A stretch of DNA of 45,811 nucleotides from JALZOC01 sp031361295 (lineage in GTDB: Bacteria; Acidobacteriota; Vicinamibacteria; Vicinamibacterales; 2-12-FULL-66-21). The position numbers and the translations under genes are program-made. This document shows positions 8,097-16,254 of this stretch, in pieces (the stretch's first letter is position 1; every line of letters begins with the position of its first letter). Under the pieces are notes generated by a model. The model was not told the DNA's origin and did no database searches. It saw only the letters and a program-made list of their open reading frames with translations. The stretch is taken from positions 1-45,811 of the forward strand of contig JANMCN010000292.1 of the NCBI GenBank assembly GCA_031361295.1, in the 5' to 3' direction.

Positions 8097-8777
8097 ATGG
8101 GGCCGCTCCGCATCGTATCGGCCGGCGATTCCGCCCTGCTGGTGGAGCTCCCGGCCCGCGTGGATCCGGCCACGAGCGCCCAGGCGATTGCGCTGTCGCG
8201 TCGTATCGAGGATCGATTTCAGGGAACACTGCGCGATCTGGTCGTCGGCTACTGCTCGGTCACCGTGTACTTCGATCCACTGGTGCAGGATGCGGCCGCG
8301 CTCGCGACCGAAATTCGCGAGTTGGCCGGTGGGATGGTGGAGTGCCCGGTCGTGGACGGCCGGCTGGTTCACGTCGATGTCTGCTACGACCGGGAGTACG
8401 GGCCCGATCTGTCCGAGGTCGCGGAGTATGCCGGCGGGTCCACAGAGGATGTGGTGGCCCTGCACACCGGAATCACGTATCGGGTTTACATGCTGGGCTT
8501 CCTCCCCGGCTTTGCGTACATGGCGAGCGTCCACCCCAGGCTCGCCCTACCGAGACGCGCGACGCCTCGACCGCGGGTGCCGGCGGGAAGCGTCGCGATC
8601 GCGGCCGGGCAGACCGGCATCTATCCTTCGGCGGCGCCGGGGGGCTGGCACCTCATTGGTCGCACGCACCTGGCCCCATACGACCCGAGCCGGGCGTTTC
8701 CGTTTCTGTTCCGGCCTGGCGATCAGGTTGCCTTCCACGCGATCGATCGTGCGGCGTTCGATCGGGCGGTCCCCTGA
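8097..8777 (+). CDS. pxpB: 5-oxoprolinase subunit PxpB (KipI family)
   Basis: 226 residues of the KipI/PxpB family. With PxpA and PxpC it forms an ATP-dependent 5-oxoprolinase that opens pyroglutamate to glutamate. The family marks are GDSALLVEL near the N-terminus, HTGITYRVYMLGFLPGFAYM, and PRVPAGSVAIAAGQTGIYP, then GGWHLIGRT. KipI/KipA was first described in Bacillus as a kinase-inhibitor pair, so older annotations may read 'sporulation inhibitor' or 'allophanate hydrolase subunit 1'. The gene sits inside the peptidoglycan operon between mpl and murB, which is not its usual place, and no pxpA is visible in the window. Its stop overlaps the pxpC start (TGATG). Confidence 0.88.
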   Translation: MGPLRIVSAGDSALLVELPARVDPATSAQAIALSRRIEDRFQGTLRDLVVGYCSVTVYFDPLVQDAAALATEIRELAGGMVECPVVDGRLVHVDVCYDREYGPDLSEVAEYAGGSTEDVVALHTGITYRVYMLGFLPGFAYMASVHPRLALPRRATPRPRVPAGSVAIAAGQTGIYPSAAPGGWHLIGRTHLAPYDPSRAFPFLFRPGDQVAFHAIDRAAFDRAVP

Positions 8778-9700
8778 TGGCATGCATGCGGGTCATCCGG
8801 CCCGGGTTGTTGACGACGGTGCAGGACATCGGGCGATGGGGACACCAATCGAGCGGCGTGCCCGTGGCGGGCCCGATGGACCTCTACTCGCACAGGCTGG
8901 CGAACCGCCTGGCGGGCAACGGGGACGAAGAGGCTGCGCTGGAAGTGACGATCATAGGTCCTGACCTGCGGGCGGTCGGAGATGTCCTGTGTGCGGTGAC
9001 GGGTGCGGAGTTCGCGGTCGAAGTGAATGGGAAATCGGCGGACACCCGCAAGAGCTTCGAAGTTCCGGACGGCGCGACTCTTCGCGTCGGCGCCTGTGTC
9101 GCCGGCGCCCGCGCCGCCCTGGCGGTTCGCGGAGGCTTCGATGTGCCGGCGACCTTTGGCAGCCGGGCCACGAGCGTCGTGAGCCGGATGGGGCCGTTCG
9201 GAGGCCGCGCTCTGGTAGCGGGAGACGAACTGCCTGTCGGCACCGCCGTCGAGGCCGATGGCCAGGCAGGGCAGCGGCTCCCCTTGCCCACGGGCGGGGC
9301 GCGTCTGCGCGTCCTCATGGGCCCGCACGATACCCGGTTCCACGATGACGTCGTCGGCAGGCTGCTGGAGTCGCGCTTCGTCATCACCCCGGAGTCCAAC
9401 CGCATGGGATACCGCCTCGCGGGCCCGATATTGCGATCCTCCGGCGCGGCGGAGGTGCTGTCCGACGCGACGCCATTCGGATCGCTGCAGGTGACGGGGT
9501 CTGGGCAGCCGATTCTGCTGATGGCGGATCGGCAGACCACGGGCGGATATCCAAGGATCGCGACGGTGATTTCGGCCGACCTGCCCGTCGCCGCGCAGCT
9601 CGCGCCAGGCAACTGGATCGAATTCGTCGCCTGCGCGCAAGACGAGGCGATCGCGGCGCTCCGCCTCCAGGAGGCCAATCTCGGGGCCGTGGCGCGATGA
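8777..9700 (+). CDS. pxpC: 5-oxoprolinase subunit PxpC (KipA family)
   Basis: 307 residues, biotin-dependent-carboxyltransferase-like fold of the KipA/PxpC family, the partner of PxpB. Typical signatures are MRVIRPGLLTTVQDIGRWGH and GVPVAGPMD at the N-terminus, ALAVRGGFDVPATFGSRAT in the middle, and ESNRMGYRLAGP with DRQTTGGYPRIATV near the end. The ATG at 8777 overlaps the pxpB stop and the last bases overlap the murB ATG (ATGA), so the three are almost certainly translated as a coupled set. The reading frame is open further upstream, but that part lies inside pxpB and has shadow-like composition. Confidence 0.88.
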   Translation: MACMRVIRPGLLTTVQDIGRWGHQSSGVPVAGPMDLYSHRLANRLAGNGDEEAALEVTIIGPDLRAVGDVLCAVTGAEFAVEVNGKSADTRKSFEVPDGATLRVGACVAGARAALAVRGGFDVPATFGSRATSVVSRMGPFGGRALVAGDELPVGTAVEADGQAGQRLPLPTGGARLRVLMGPHDTRFHDDVVGRLLESRFVITPESNRMGYRLAGPILRSSGAAEVLSDATPFGSLQVTGSGQPILLMADRQTTGGYPRIATVISADLPVAAQLAPGNWIEFVACAQDEAIAALRLQEANLGAVAR

Positions 9701-10644
9701 CCAGTTTCGAACGGCGCCTCGTCGACACGTTCGGGGGCGATCGGGTCGGGGGCCGTGTGCCCCTCGGCCCATTCACGACGTTCAGAGTGGGCGGCCCGGC
9801 CGAGTGGCTGGTGACACTGCATCGTGGGGAGGACGTGCGTCAGGCCATGGAGCTGGCCCGTGCGGCGGGAGTTCCGGTCACGGCGCTTGGTGGGGGGTCG
9901 AACGTGCTCGTCGCCGACGAGGGCGTGGCCGGCCTCGTCATACGGCTGCACGGTGGGGATGTCGCCGCGCTCGGCCCTTCGCGCATACGCGCCGACGCGG
10001 GCGTCACCATCAACGGACTCGTGCGATGGACCGTCAGCCGGGGCTTTGCGGGGCTCGAGGCCTGGGCCGGCACCCCGGGGACGCTGGGCGGCGCGGTATT
10101 CGGCAACGCGCATTTTCGCGGCCGGCTCATCAGCGAACTGATCGATCGGGTGAGGCTCGTCACGGAGAGCGGCGCGATGGCCGACGTCCCCGGGACCGAG
10201 ATGGAGTTCGCTTACGATTTCAGCCGGCTGCAGCATACACGCGAAGTGGTCGTCTCGGCGGACCTCCGGGTATCGACCGGCGATCCCGTCGCGCTGCGCG
10301 CGATTGCGCGCGAGTCGCTCGCCTTTCGCAAACGCACACAGCCCCTGGACGCACCGAGCGCCGGCTGCATATTCCAGAATCCGCAGCCCTCGATCGACGT
10401 CGTGCCGGAGGGGATCCCTTTTTCTGCCGGCGCGCTGGTGGATCGCGCCGGCTTGAAGCACGCACGCGAGGGGGGCGCGCAGGTGTCGGGCACCCACGCG
10501 AACTTCATCGTGAACCAGGGGGGCGCGTCCGCGGACGACATCCGCGCGTTGATCGGCCGGTGCAAGGCGGACGTCCACGCACGCTTCGGCGTGAGCCTCC
10601 GCGAGGAAATCGTCTATCTCGGGTGGCAGCCGCAGCGGGCCTGA
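9697..10644 (+). CDS. murB: UDP-N-acetylenolpyruvoylglucosamine reductase MurB
   Basis: 315 residues, FAD-dependent reductase that turns UDP-GlcNAc-enolpyruvate into UDP-MurNAc. The FAD-binding region shows PLGPFTTFRVGGPAEWLV and GGGSNVLVADEG. GLEAWAGTPGTLGGAVFGNA is the conserved glycine-rich segment. The proton-donor motif reads AGCIFQNP, with Cys in the place of the Ser of the E. coli enzyme, as in some other MurB proteins. The C-terminal HANFIVNQGGASADDI and LREEIVYLG, with a catalytic Glu, are present. The length fits the shorter type II MurB. It is translationally coupled to pxpC and is followed by murA, the enzyme that acts just before it. Confidence 0.92.
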   Translation: MTSFERRLVDTFGGDRVGGRVPLGPFTTFRVGGPAEWLVTLHRGEDVRQAMELARAAGVPVTALGGGSNVLVADEGVAGLVIRLHGGDVAALGPSRIRADAGVTINGLVRWTVSRGFAGLEAWAGTPGTLGGAVFGNAHFRGRLISELIDRVRLVTESGAMADVPGTEMEFAYDFSRLQHTREVVVSADLRVSTGDPVALRAIARESLAFRKRTQPLDAPSAGCIFQNPQPSIDVVPEGIPFSAGALVDRAGLKHAREGGAQVSGTHANFIVNQGGASADDIRALIGRCKADVHARFGVSLREEIVYLGWQPQRA

Positions 10645-10690
10645 GCGCCTCGTCACGCGCAGGGTTGAACGCTCACGAGGACACGCACGC

Positions 10691-11947
10691 ATGGCACAGC
10701 TGAAGATTGAAGGCGGACGCCGGCTCTCCGGGCGCATCACGGTCGAGGGAAACAAGAACTCCGCGCTGCCATTGCTGGCTGCGTGCCTGCTCACCGATCG
10801 GGAATGCGTCCTGAACAACGTGCCGCGGATCCGCGACGTGGAGGTGCTCGCTGAAATCATGGTGGGCCTGGGCGCGACGATCGAGGGCAGAGGGACCTCG
10901 ACGCTGCGGGTCACCTGCCCGCGTGTCACGAGCGACCGGCCGGACCCGGCGCTCGTGGGAAGGCTGCGAGGCTCCGTGCTCCTGCTCGGCCCTTTGCTCG
11001 CCCGCACGGGCTCGGCGCGTCTGGCGCAGCCCGGAGGGGACTTTCCCACCCGTCGGACGATCACGACGCATCTGCAGGCGCTCGCCGCCATGGGCGCCGT
11101 CCAGCGTGACGAGCCCGGGTACTCGCTCGACGCAGCCAATGGACTCACGGGGGCGTCGTTCTACCTGGACGAGGCCTCGGTCACTGGAACGGAGACCGCG
11201 CTGCTGGCGGCCGTGGCCGCCACGGGACGTACCGAGATACGACACGCGGCGATGGAGCCGCACGTCGTGGAGCTCTGCCGATTTCTCCGGGCCATGGGCG
11301 CCGCCATCGAGGGCGAGGGCACCTCCACGATCCGCGTCGAGGCGCCTGTCCGATTCAGCGGTGCGGCGCACCGCCTCGATGGGGACTACATCGAGGCCGG
11401 CAGCTGGGGCGTGACGGCCGCGATCACCGGTGGAGACATCGAGGTGACGGGGGCGCGCACGGCGGATCTGGAAGTGGTCGCGGCCCCGCTCAGGAAGATG
11501 GGGCTCCAGTGCGAGTACTCGGACGATCGCCTCGTCGTCCGGCCCTCGACGCTCACCGCCGCTCGAAGGATCACGACGGGACTCTGGCCCGGGTTTCCGA
11601 GCGACATGGTGAGCCTCGTGACCGTGCTCGCGACGCAGGCCGACGGGCGGACACTCGTGCACGACTGGCTGTACGAGCTCCGGCTGTTTGCGCTCGAACA
11701 GCTCAGCGCGATGCGCGCCGATCTGTTCCTGTGCGATCCGCACCGCATCATCGTGAGCGGCCCGGCGAAGCTTCGGGGCCGCGATCTGGACAGCCGGGAC
11801 CTGCGATCCGGCATGGCCCTGATTGCCGCCGCCCTCGCGGCTGAAGGAGAGAGCCGGGTGGGGCCGCTCGAAACCGTCGAGCGCGGCTACGGGTCGCTCG
11901 TCGAGCGGCTCCAATCGCTCGGCGCTGCGGTCGAGCGCGAGGCCTGA
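10691..11947 (+). CDS. murA: UDP-GlcNAc 1-carboxyvinyltransferase, Asp-type MurA
   Basis: 418 residues of the EPSP-synthase fold. MurA transfers enolpyruvate from PEP to UDP-GlcNAc, the first committed step of peptidoglycan synthesis. Lys22 and Asn23 are in VEGNKNSALP, the GFPSDM motif keeps the catalytic Asp, and the late Arg in VERGYGSLVERL is kept. The active-site loop reads LAQPGGDFPTRR: the residue that aligns with E. coli Cys115 is Asp117. Cys-to-Asp MurA enzymes, as in mycobacteria and Chlamydia, are known to be insensitive to fosfomycin, so intrinsic resistance is inferred here. The loop after the Asp (FPTRRTITTH) also differs from the usual AIG-RP-D. It ends the operon and converges on the secretin gene. 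Confidence 0.87.
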   Translation: MAQLKIEGGRRLSGRITVEGNKNSALPLLAACLLTDRECVLNNVPRIRDVEVLAEIMVGLGATIEGRGTSTLRVTCPRVTSDRPDPALVGRLRGSVLLLGPLLARTGSARLAQPGGDFPTRRTITTHLQALAAMGAVQRDEPGYSLDAANGLTGASFYLDEASVTGTETALLAAVAATGRTEIRHAAMEPHVVELCRFLRAMGAAIEGEGTSTIRVEAPVRFSGAAHRLDGDYIEAGSWGVTAAITGGDIEVTGARTADLEVVAAPLRKMGLQCEYSDDRLVVRPSTLTAARRITTGLWPGFPSDMVSLVTVLATQADGRTLVHDWLYELRLFALEQLSAMRADLFLCDPHRIIVSGPAKLRGRDLDSRDLRSGMALIAAALAAEGESRVGPLETVERGYGSLVERLQSLGAAVEREA

Positions 11948-11972
11948 ATCAGCGTGGGGACTTAACGCTGAT
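11948..11972. terminator. Candidate bidirectional terminator, murA/secretin junction
   Basis: A perfect 8-bp inverted repeat (ATCAGCGT / ACGCTGAT) with a nine-base loop fills the 14-base gap between the convergent murA and secretin stops and extends into the end of the secretin gene. It starts immediately after the murA TGA, and the secretin stop codon lies within its loop. No T-tract follows on either strand, so the role as terminator is inferred from position and symmetry. Confidence 0.5.
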
Positions 11973-13812
11973 CGCCGGGCTTCTTGACGACCGGCGGCGT
12001 GACCGGCGCGCCGGGCTGAAGCGGCTGCGGAAACCCTATCCCTGGAGGCTGTGGCGGACTCTGGGAGGGGGGAGGGGTGTCGTCCCGATCCCTCGGCGGC
12101 AATTGGATGTTGGGCAATTCGACGACCGCGCCGGTCGAGTCGCGGCCCAGGCGGAAGGGCCGCAGGTCCGCTTCGGACAAGTCGAGGATCCGGACGATGT
12201 GCGGCGTCAGCGTCAGGATGATGTCGGTCTGTTGGGACTCCTTGTGACGGCTCGCGAACAGATGGCCGATGATCGGCAAATCGCTCAGTCCTGGAGTGCC
12301 TGAGAGCACCGTTCGCTCGTCGTCGCGGATGAGACCCGCGAGCATGTTCGTTTCGCCGTCCTTCAAGCGGATGGTCGTCGTGATTTCGCGATTGCCGAAT
12401 GTCGGCAGCCCCGCGTACCCCGTCCCGGACAGACTGCTGAGCGACACCTTCAACGCCAGCGTCACCTCGTCGTCGTGGTGCGTCCGCGGGGTGATGTCGA
12501 TGTTCACCCCGATGGTCCGGTAGTTGAACGAAGTGATCGGCTGTTGGTTGATCCCGCCCGTGGCAATGGGCGCGAAGGTGGTGACCGGAATCGGGACCTC
12601 CTCGCCGAATCGCGCCTGGGCGGTGAGTCCCTCCGACGTTCGCAGCTGCGGGTTCGCCAGAGTGCGGGTGTTCGTGTCGTTCTTGAGCAGTCGGTAGTAC
12701 ACACCAGGCAGGCCTGAGAGCAGCACATCGGCCTGCGTCAGGTTGCGAAGCGTCTGGAGTGAAAACCCGGTGCGGTTGATGTCCACCGATCCCGCGATGC
12801 CTGGGGCCGAGCCCGAACTGGCCAGCTCCAGCCCGTACTCACGCAGACGGCTCCGATCGACCTCGAGCAGCTCCACTTCGATGACGACCTCAGGGCGCGC
12901 CTTGTCGACAGCCGCGATCAACCGCGCCGCCGCTGCAACGTGCTCGGGCGTGTCCTTGATTGAAATCGCGTTCGTTGCGGTGATGGGGGAAATCTGCCGG
13001 ACGTCCACGACGACGCGGAGAAGATCGACGACTTCCTTGATGTCGGCGTTGCTCAGATAGAAGGTGCGGACGACGGCTTCCTCGTATTCGCGGCGCTTCG
13101 CCGGCGTGTCCGGAATGATCGTGATCGTCCTGGGAGCCGTGACCCGATAGAACGTGCGGGTGCTGGCGGTGACCGAGGCGAGCGCATCCGGCAGAGAGAT
13201 GTTCCGCAAGTCGACCGTGATGGGCGCGTCGCGGAAGCCCGGGTCGAAGATGACGTTGATGTCCGTCCAGCGCCCGAGCGCCCGGAACACCATCGTGCTG
13301 CCGGCGTTGCTGAACACCAGTGAGTCCGGGAGCTTGACCCCTTCGGGCAGCTCGAGTCCCGCCGGCGCGAGGTCGCGGGTCCGCTCGATCAAGGCCTGCA
13401 GTTCGGTCCTGCCTTCGCGCGAGACCGCGAGCCGGGTCCGGAGCTTCTTCCGCGTCTCGCGGAGCGCGCCATCGACGTCGGCCGCCGACGGATTCAGTTC
13501 CGCGGCAAGCTGGAACTCGGCGAGGGCCTCTTCGAAACGGTCGGTTCCCTGCAGCCGCCGGCCGCGGTAATAGTGCTCCTGCGACGCGCGGACGCGCGCA
13601 CGGTCGAGCGCGAGCTGCGCCGTGCGATCGTCCGGCCTGGCTCGGACGGCCTTCGTGTAGTCCACGACCGCGCGGTCGTAATCCTGCGCCGTTTCCGCGC
13701 GCTGCCCCGCGTGGTATGCCGAGCTCGTCGCGCAGGCGCCCGCCAGCAGGGCGGCGGCGATCGCGGCCGCCGGGGCCCACGCCCGCAAACCGTCAGCGGG
13801 CTGCTTCGCCAT
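11962..13812 (-). CDS. Outer-membrane secretin lipoprotein with N-terminal TPRs (GspD-like)
   Basis: 616 residues. An N-terminal signal ends in a lipobox (LLAGAC, Cys27), predicting an outer-membrane lipoprotein. Residues about 35-115 form TPR-like helices (DYDRAVVDYTKAVRARPDD). An STN/N0-type domain follows (GRWTDINVIFDPGF to ITIIPDTPAKR), then an N1-type domain with the SPITATNAISIKDTPEH strand. The secretin barrel domain shows GEEVPIPVTT, VNIDITPR, and LKDGETNMLAGLIRDDE with GLSDLPIIGHLF. The last ~50 residues are Pro-rich. Its start overlaps the lolA end by 20 bases. No other type II secretion or pilus gene is adjacent, so it is an orphan secretin distinct from PilQ at 30071-32494. Its partner system is unknown. 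Confidence 0.87.
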   Translation of the reverse strand: MAKQPADGLRAWAPAAAIAAALLAGACATSSAYHAGQRAETAQDYDRAVVDYTKAVRARPDDRTAQLALDRARVRASQEHYYRGRRLQGTDRFEEALAEFQLAAELNPSAADVDGALRETRKKLRTRLAVSREGRTELQALIERTRDLAPAGLELPEGVKLPDSLVFSNAGSTMVFRALGRWTDINVIFDPGFRDAPITVDLRNISLPDALASVTASTRTFYRVTAPRTITIIPDTPAKRREYEEAVVRTFYLSNADIKEVVDLLRVVVDVRQISPITATNAISIKDTPEHVAAAARLIAAVDKARPEVVIEVELLEVDRSRLREYGLELASSGSAPGIAGSVDINRTGFSLQTLRNLTQADVLLSGLPGVYYRLLKNDTNTRTLANPQLRTSEGLTAQARFGEEVPIPVTTFAPIATGGINQQPITSFNYRTIGVNIDITPRTHHDDEVTLALKVSLSSLSGTGYAGLPTFGNREITTTIRLKDGETNMLAGLIRDDERTVLSGTPGLSDLPIIGHLFASRHKESQQTDIILTLTPHIVRILDLSEADLRPFRLGRDSTGAVVELPNIQLPPRDRDDTPPPSQSPPQPPGIGFPQPLQPGAPVTPPVVKKPGDQR

Positions 13813-14512
13813 TGTTGGTCACATCGGCGCCACGCGGGATCTTGAACTCGAACACCTTGTCGGCCATGCCGACATTCTCCTTGAAGTTGGAGAACTGGAA
13901 CGTGGAGCGGCCGCCCTGGGCGTCGGCCGCGCTCAGCGAACGCATCTGCAGCGTGCGGCGATCGACGACGATCTGGAGCCAGTCGTAGTCCCGCTCCGGG
14001 AGCTTCGGCTGCAGCCGGAGCGCATACGCGTCGGCGCTGGCTCCCGGCATGAACGTCACGGTGAAGTCGCGGGTCAGGTTCCCTTTTCCGACGAGGAAAA
14101 GCACGGCCGTCGTGGCCTGGTCCCCCTCGGGCACCGGGCTGACGATCACCTGGTTGTCGGCCGGCACGTGGAGGTAAATCCGCCGACCGTCCGAGACGAA
14201 CACCTTCGGCTCCGGTTTCTTGTAGTCCCACCGCATCTTGCCGGGCTTTTTTACCTGCACGACGCCGCTCTCGGTCTGTTTCTTCCGCAGCACGCCACCC
14301 TCGGATTCGTGCACGAAGTCGGCGGTGAAGTCGTGGATGGCGTCGTATTTCTTCTGGAGTGCGTTCGCGACTTCCTGGGCGGAGGACTGGCGCGGATCCT
14401 GCCCCCCGCGCGGAGCGGGGAGCTGGACAGCGGGGTGTATCGAAGCCGCCAGCACCAGGGCCGGCAGCATGGTCGGGATATGCATAATTCTGTCACGGCG
14501 CAGACCCTTCAT
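13793..14512 (-). CDS. lolA: Outer-membrane lipoprotein carrier LolA
   Basis: 239 residues. LolA is a periplasmic chaperone that carries lipoproteins from LolCDE to the outer membrane. The first ~30 residues form a signal peptide with a basic n-region (MKGLRRDR) and a hydrophobic core. The mature part shows the half-barrel family pattern: FTADFVHESEGG, KPGKMRWDYKKPEPKVFVSDG, IYLHVPADNQV, and a late FSNFKENVGMADKVFEFKIP. The ATG at 14512 is chosen because it gives the complete signal peptide; upstream sequence belongs to the PolX-like gene. Its 3' end overlaps the secretin lipoprotein gene by 20 bases, so carrier and a likely client are co-expressed. No lolB is visible. Confidence 0.88.
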   Translation of the reverse strand: MKGLRRDRIMHIPTMLPALVLAASIHPAVQLPAPRGGQDPRQSSAQEVANALQKKYDAIHDFTADFVHESEGGVLRKKQTESGVVQVKKPGKMRWDYKKPEPKVFVSDGRRIYLHVPADNQVIVSPVPEGDQATTAVLFLVGKGNLTRDFTVTFMPGASADAYALRLQPKLPERDYDWLQIVVDRRTLQMRSLSAADAQGGRSTFQFSNFKENVGMADKVFEFKIPRGADVTNNGEAAR

Positions 14513-14559
14513 CTTACCAGCCGCCGAGCGCTTCGCGCAGCCAAAGCGCGTCGGTGGAC

Positions 14560-16254
14560 CTACGAGCGACGCCGGCGCTTCGCCGAGATGAAGGCCTTGA
14601 CCTCGGCGATGGGGCGGGTGTTCAGCACGTGCCTCGGCTCGACCCAGCCGCGCCGCGCGGTGCCGATGCCGAATGCCATTTGGCGCTGCAAGGCGCGGGT
14701 GCGGTGACAGTCGCTGTCGACGGTCAAGGTCACCCCGGCCTCCACGGCGCGCCGCGCGTGCTCGCCGTCCAGGTCCAGATGCGACGGCGCGCCATCGACT
14801 TCGAGCGCGGTCCCGGTCTCGACGGCCGCGGCGAAGACCGCGTCGAAGTCCAGCGCATACCCCGCCCGCCGCCCGACGAGCCTGTTCGCGGGGTGCGTGA
14901 TGATCGTGACGAGGGGGTGCCGGATCGCGCGGAGGCACCGGGCCGTCAGCCGCTTCGCGTCTTGGTGCGCCGGGTCGTGCAGCGAGGCGAGCACGATGTC
15001 GAACGTCTCGAGCACCGTGTCCTCGAAGTCGAGGCGGCCGTCGGGCATGATGTCCACCTCGACGCCGTGGAGGATTGTCATGCGCGGGTACCGGCCACGG
15101 ATGGCGGCGATGTCATCCCGCTGCCGGATGATGTCCCCTCGCGAGAGCGTTCTCGCCGCGCCGGCCCGTTCCGAGTGGTCGGTGATCGCGATGTACTCGT
15201 ACCCGATGAGCGAGCATTCCGCCACCATCGCATCCAGGGTGTCGGCGCCGTCGCTGTAGACCGTGTGCATGTGGAGATCGCCGCGGATGTGCTCGCGCTG
15301 CAGCAGGACTGGGAGCCTCGCGGCAGCCGCCGCCTCGACCTCACCCGACCCTGCGCGGAGCTCCGGTGGGATGAACGGCAGGCCCGCATGCGCATAGAGC
15401 GCCTCCTCACCGGGAGAGAGCCGCGGCCGCTGGTGTCGCCGTTCGTGCACGGCCCGCAGATGCGCGCGCGATCCGGTAGCGTTGAACAGCACCGTGCCGT
15501 AGTCATCCGGGGCGGCCACCCGGATGTCGACTTCCACCTGCTGCATGACGACGATGGCGCGCCGGGCCCCGCGGTGCCGCACGTCATCCACCCCCTGCAT
15601 TCTGGACACGGCCTCGATCGCGATCGGCGGGTCCGACGCACGGCCGACGATTGCGATGGAGGAGACGAGCGCTTCGAAGCGGCGCACATCCCCGGCCGCG
15701 GTGAGAAGATCGACGGTAGGGCAGGAGCGTGCGACCGCGGCCAGGACGGTTTCCGTGATGTCAGTGGCCCGGCCAAGGGTGAGGCGCCGCGCTTCGATCT
15801 CGAGGGCAGCGGCCGCGGGGCGCAACCGCTGCTCGAGAGTCTTTTCCCCGACCTGCTTCAGGCGCGCTTCGTCGAGCGCCAGCTGGAGATCGGGCAGCGT
15901 CACGATGCCGAGCTGCTGAACGAGTGCACGGGCCTCACCCGTCGACACGACGTCCAGCTCGAGCAGCCGACGCAGGAGGCTTGGGAGGCTCGCACGGGCC
16001 GTGGTCAGCGCAAGGTCGTGGCCCCCGAGCGCCACTTCGTGCAGCCTCGCGTGGACGCTTGCCGTGATTCCGGGTTCCGCGCCGAGCCGCTCGCGCCTCG
16101 CCCGCCGCTCGAGCGCCGCGGTCTCCGACGGCGTCAGGCGCCCGATCGCGGCCGCCGCGTACCGCAATTCGTCTCCCTCTCCAGACGACCCGCGAATGTC
16201 CGCAAGGTCAGCCAGCGCTGCGAGCGTCGAGGAAAGCACCGCGGGCCGCCTCAC
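14560..16254 (-). CDS. PolX paralogue: polymerase site lost, PHP phosphoesterase site kept
   Basis: 564 residues. It lines up end to end with PolX (same HhH-palm-PHP order and a near-identical C-terminal motif RRGWVEPRHVLNTRP). In the palm domain the usual G-DLDIL metal site reads SSIAIVG, the GSLRRG motif reads AGDVRRF, and LNEYGLF is missing; only one Asp (VEVDIRV) and GSRAH remain. It should not polymerise. The PHP motifs are all there: DLHMHTVYSDG, TDHSE, GVEVDI, ASLHD, THPANR and DSDCH. GTG at 16254 overlaps the rhodanese stop as GTGA, which fixes the start. Likely a PHP nuclease or phosphatase; the substrate is unknown. Confidence 0.85.
   Translation of the reverse strand: MRRPAVLSSTLAALADLADIRGSSGEGDELRYAAAAIGRLTPSETAALERRARRERLGAEPGITASVHARLHEVALGGHDLALTTARASLPSLLRRLLELDVVSTGEARALVQQLGIVTLPDLQLALDEARLKQVGEKTLEQRLRPAAAALEIEARRLTLGRATDITETVLAAVARSCPTVDLLTAAGDVRRFEALVSSIAIVGRASDPPIAIEAVSRMQGVDDVRHRGARRAIVVMQQVEVDIRVAAPDDYGTVLFNATGSRAHLRAVHERRHQRPRLSPGEEALYAHAGLPFIPPELRAGSGEVEAAAAARLPVLLQREHIRGDLHMHTVYSDGADTLDAMVAECSLIGYEYIAITDHSERAGAARTLSRGDIIRQRDDIAAIRGRYPRMTILHGVEVDIMPDGRLDFEDTVLETFDIVLASLHDPAHQDAKRLTARCLRAIRHPLVTIITHPANRLVGRRAGYALDFDAVFAAAVETGTALEVDGAPSHLDLDGEHARRAVEAGVTLTVDSDCHRTRALQRQMAFGIGTARRGWVEPRHVLNTRPIAEVKAFISAKRRRRS

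Noticed and set aside
8884..11148. A 754-residue open frame on the minus strand, opposite pxpC, murB and murA
   Set aside because: It is Arg/Pro/Ser-rich, has no family motif, and lies wholly opposite three genes with clear motifs. Long antisense frames are expected in GC-rich codon use.
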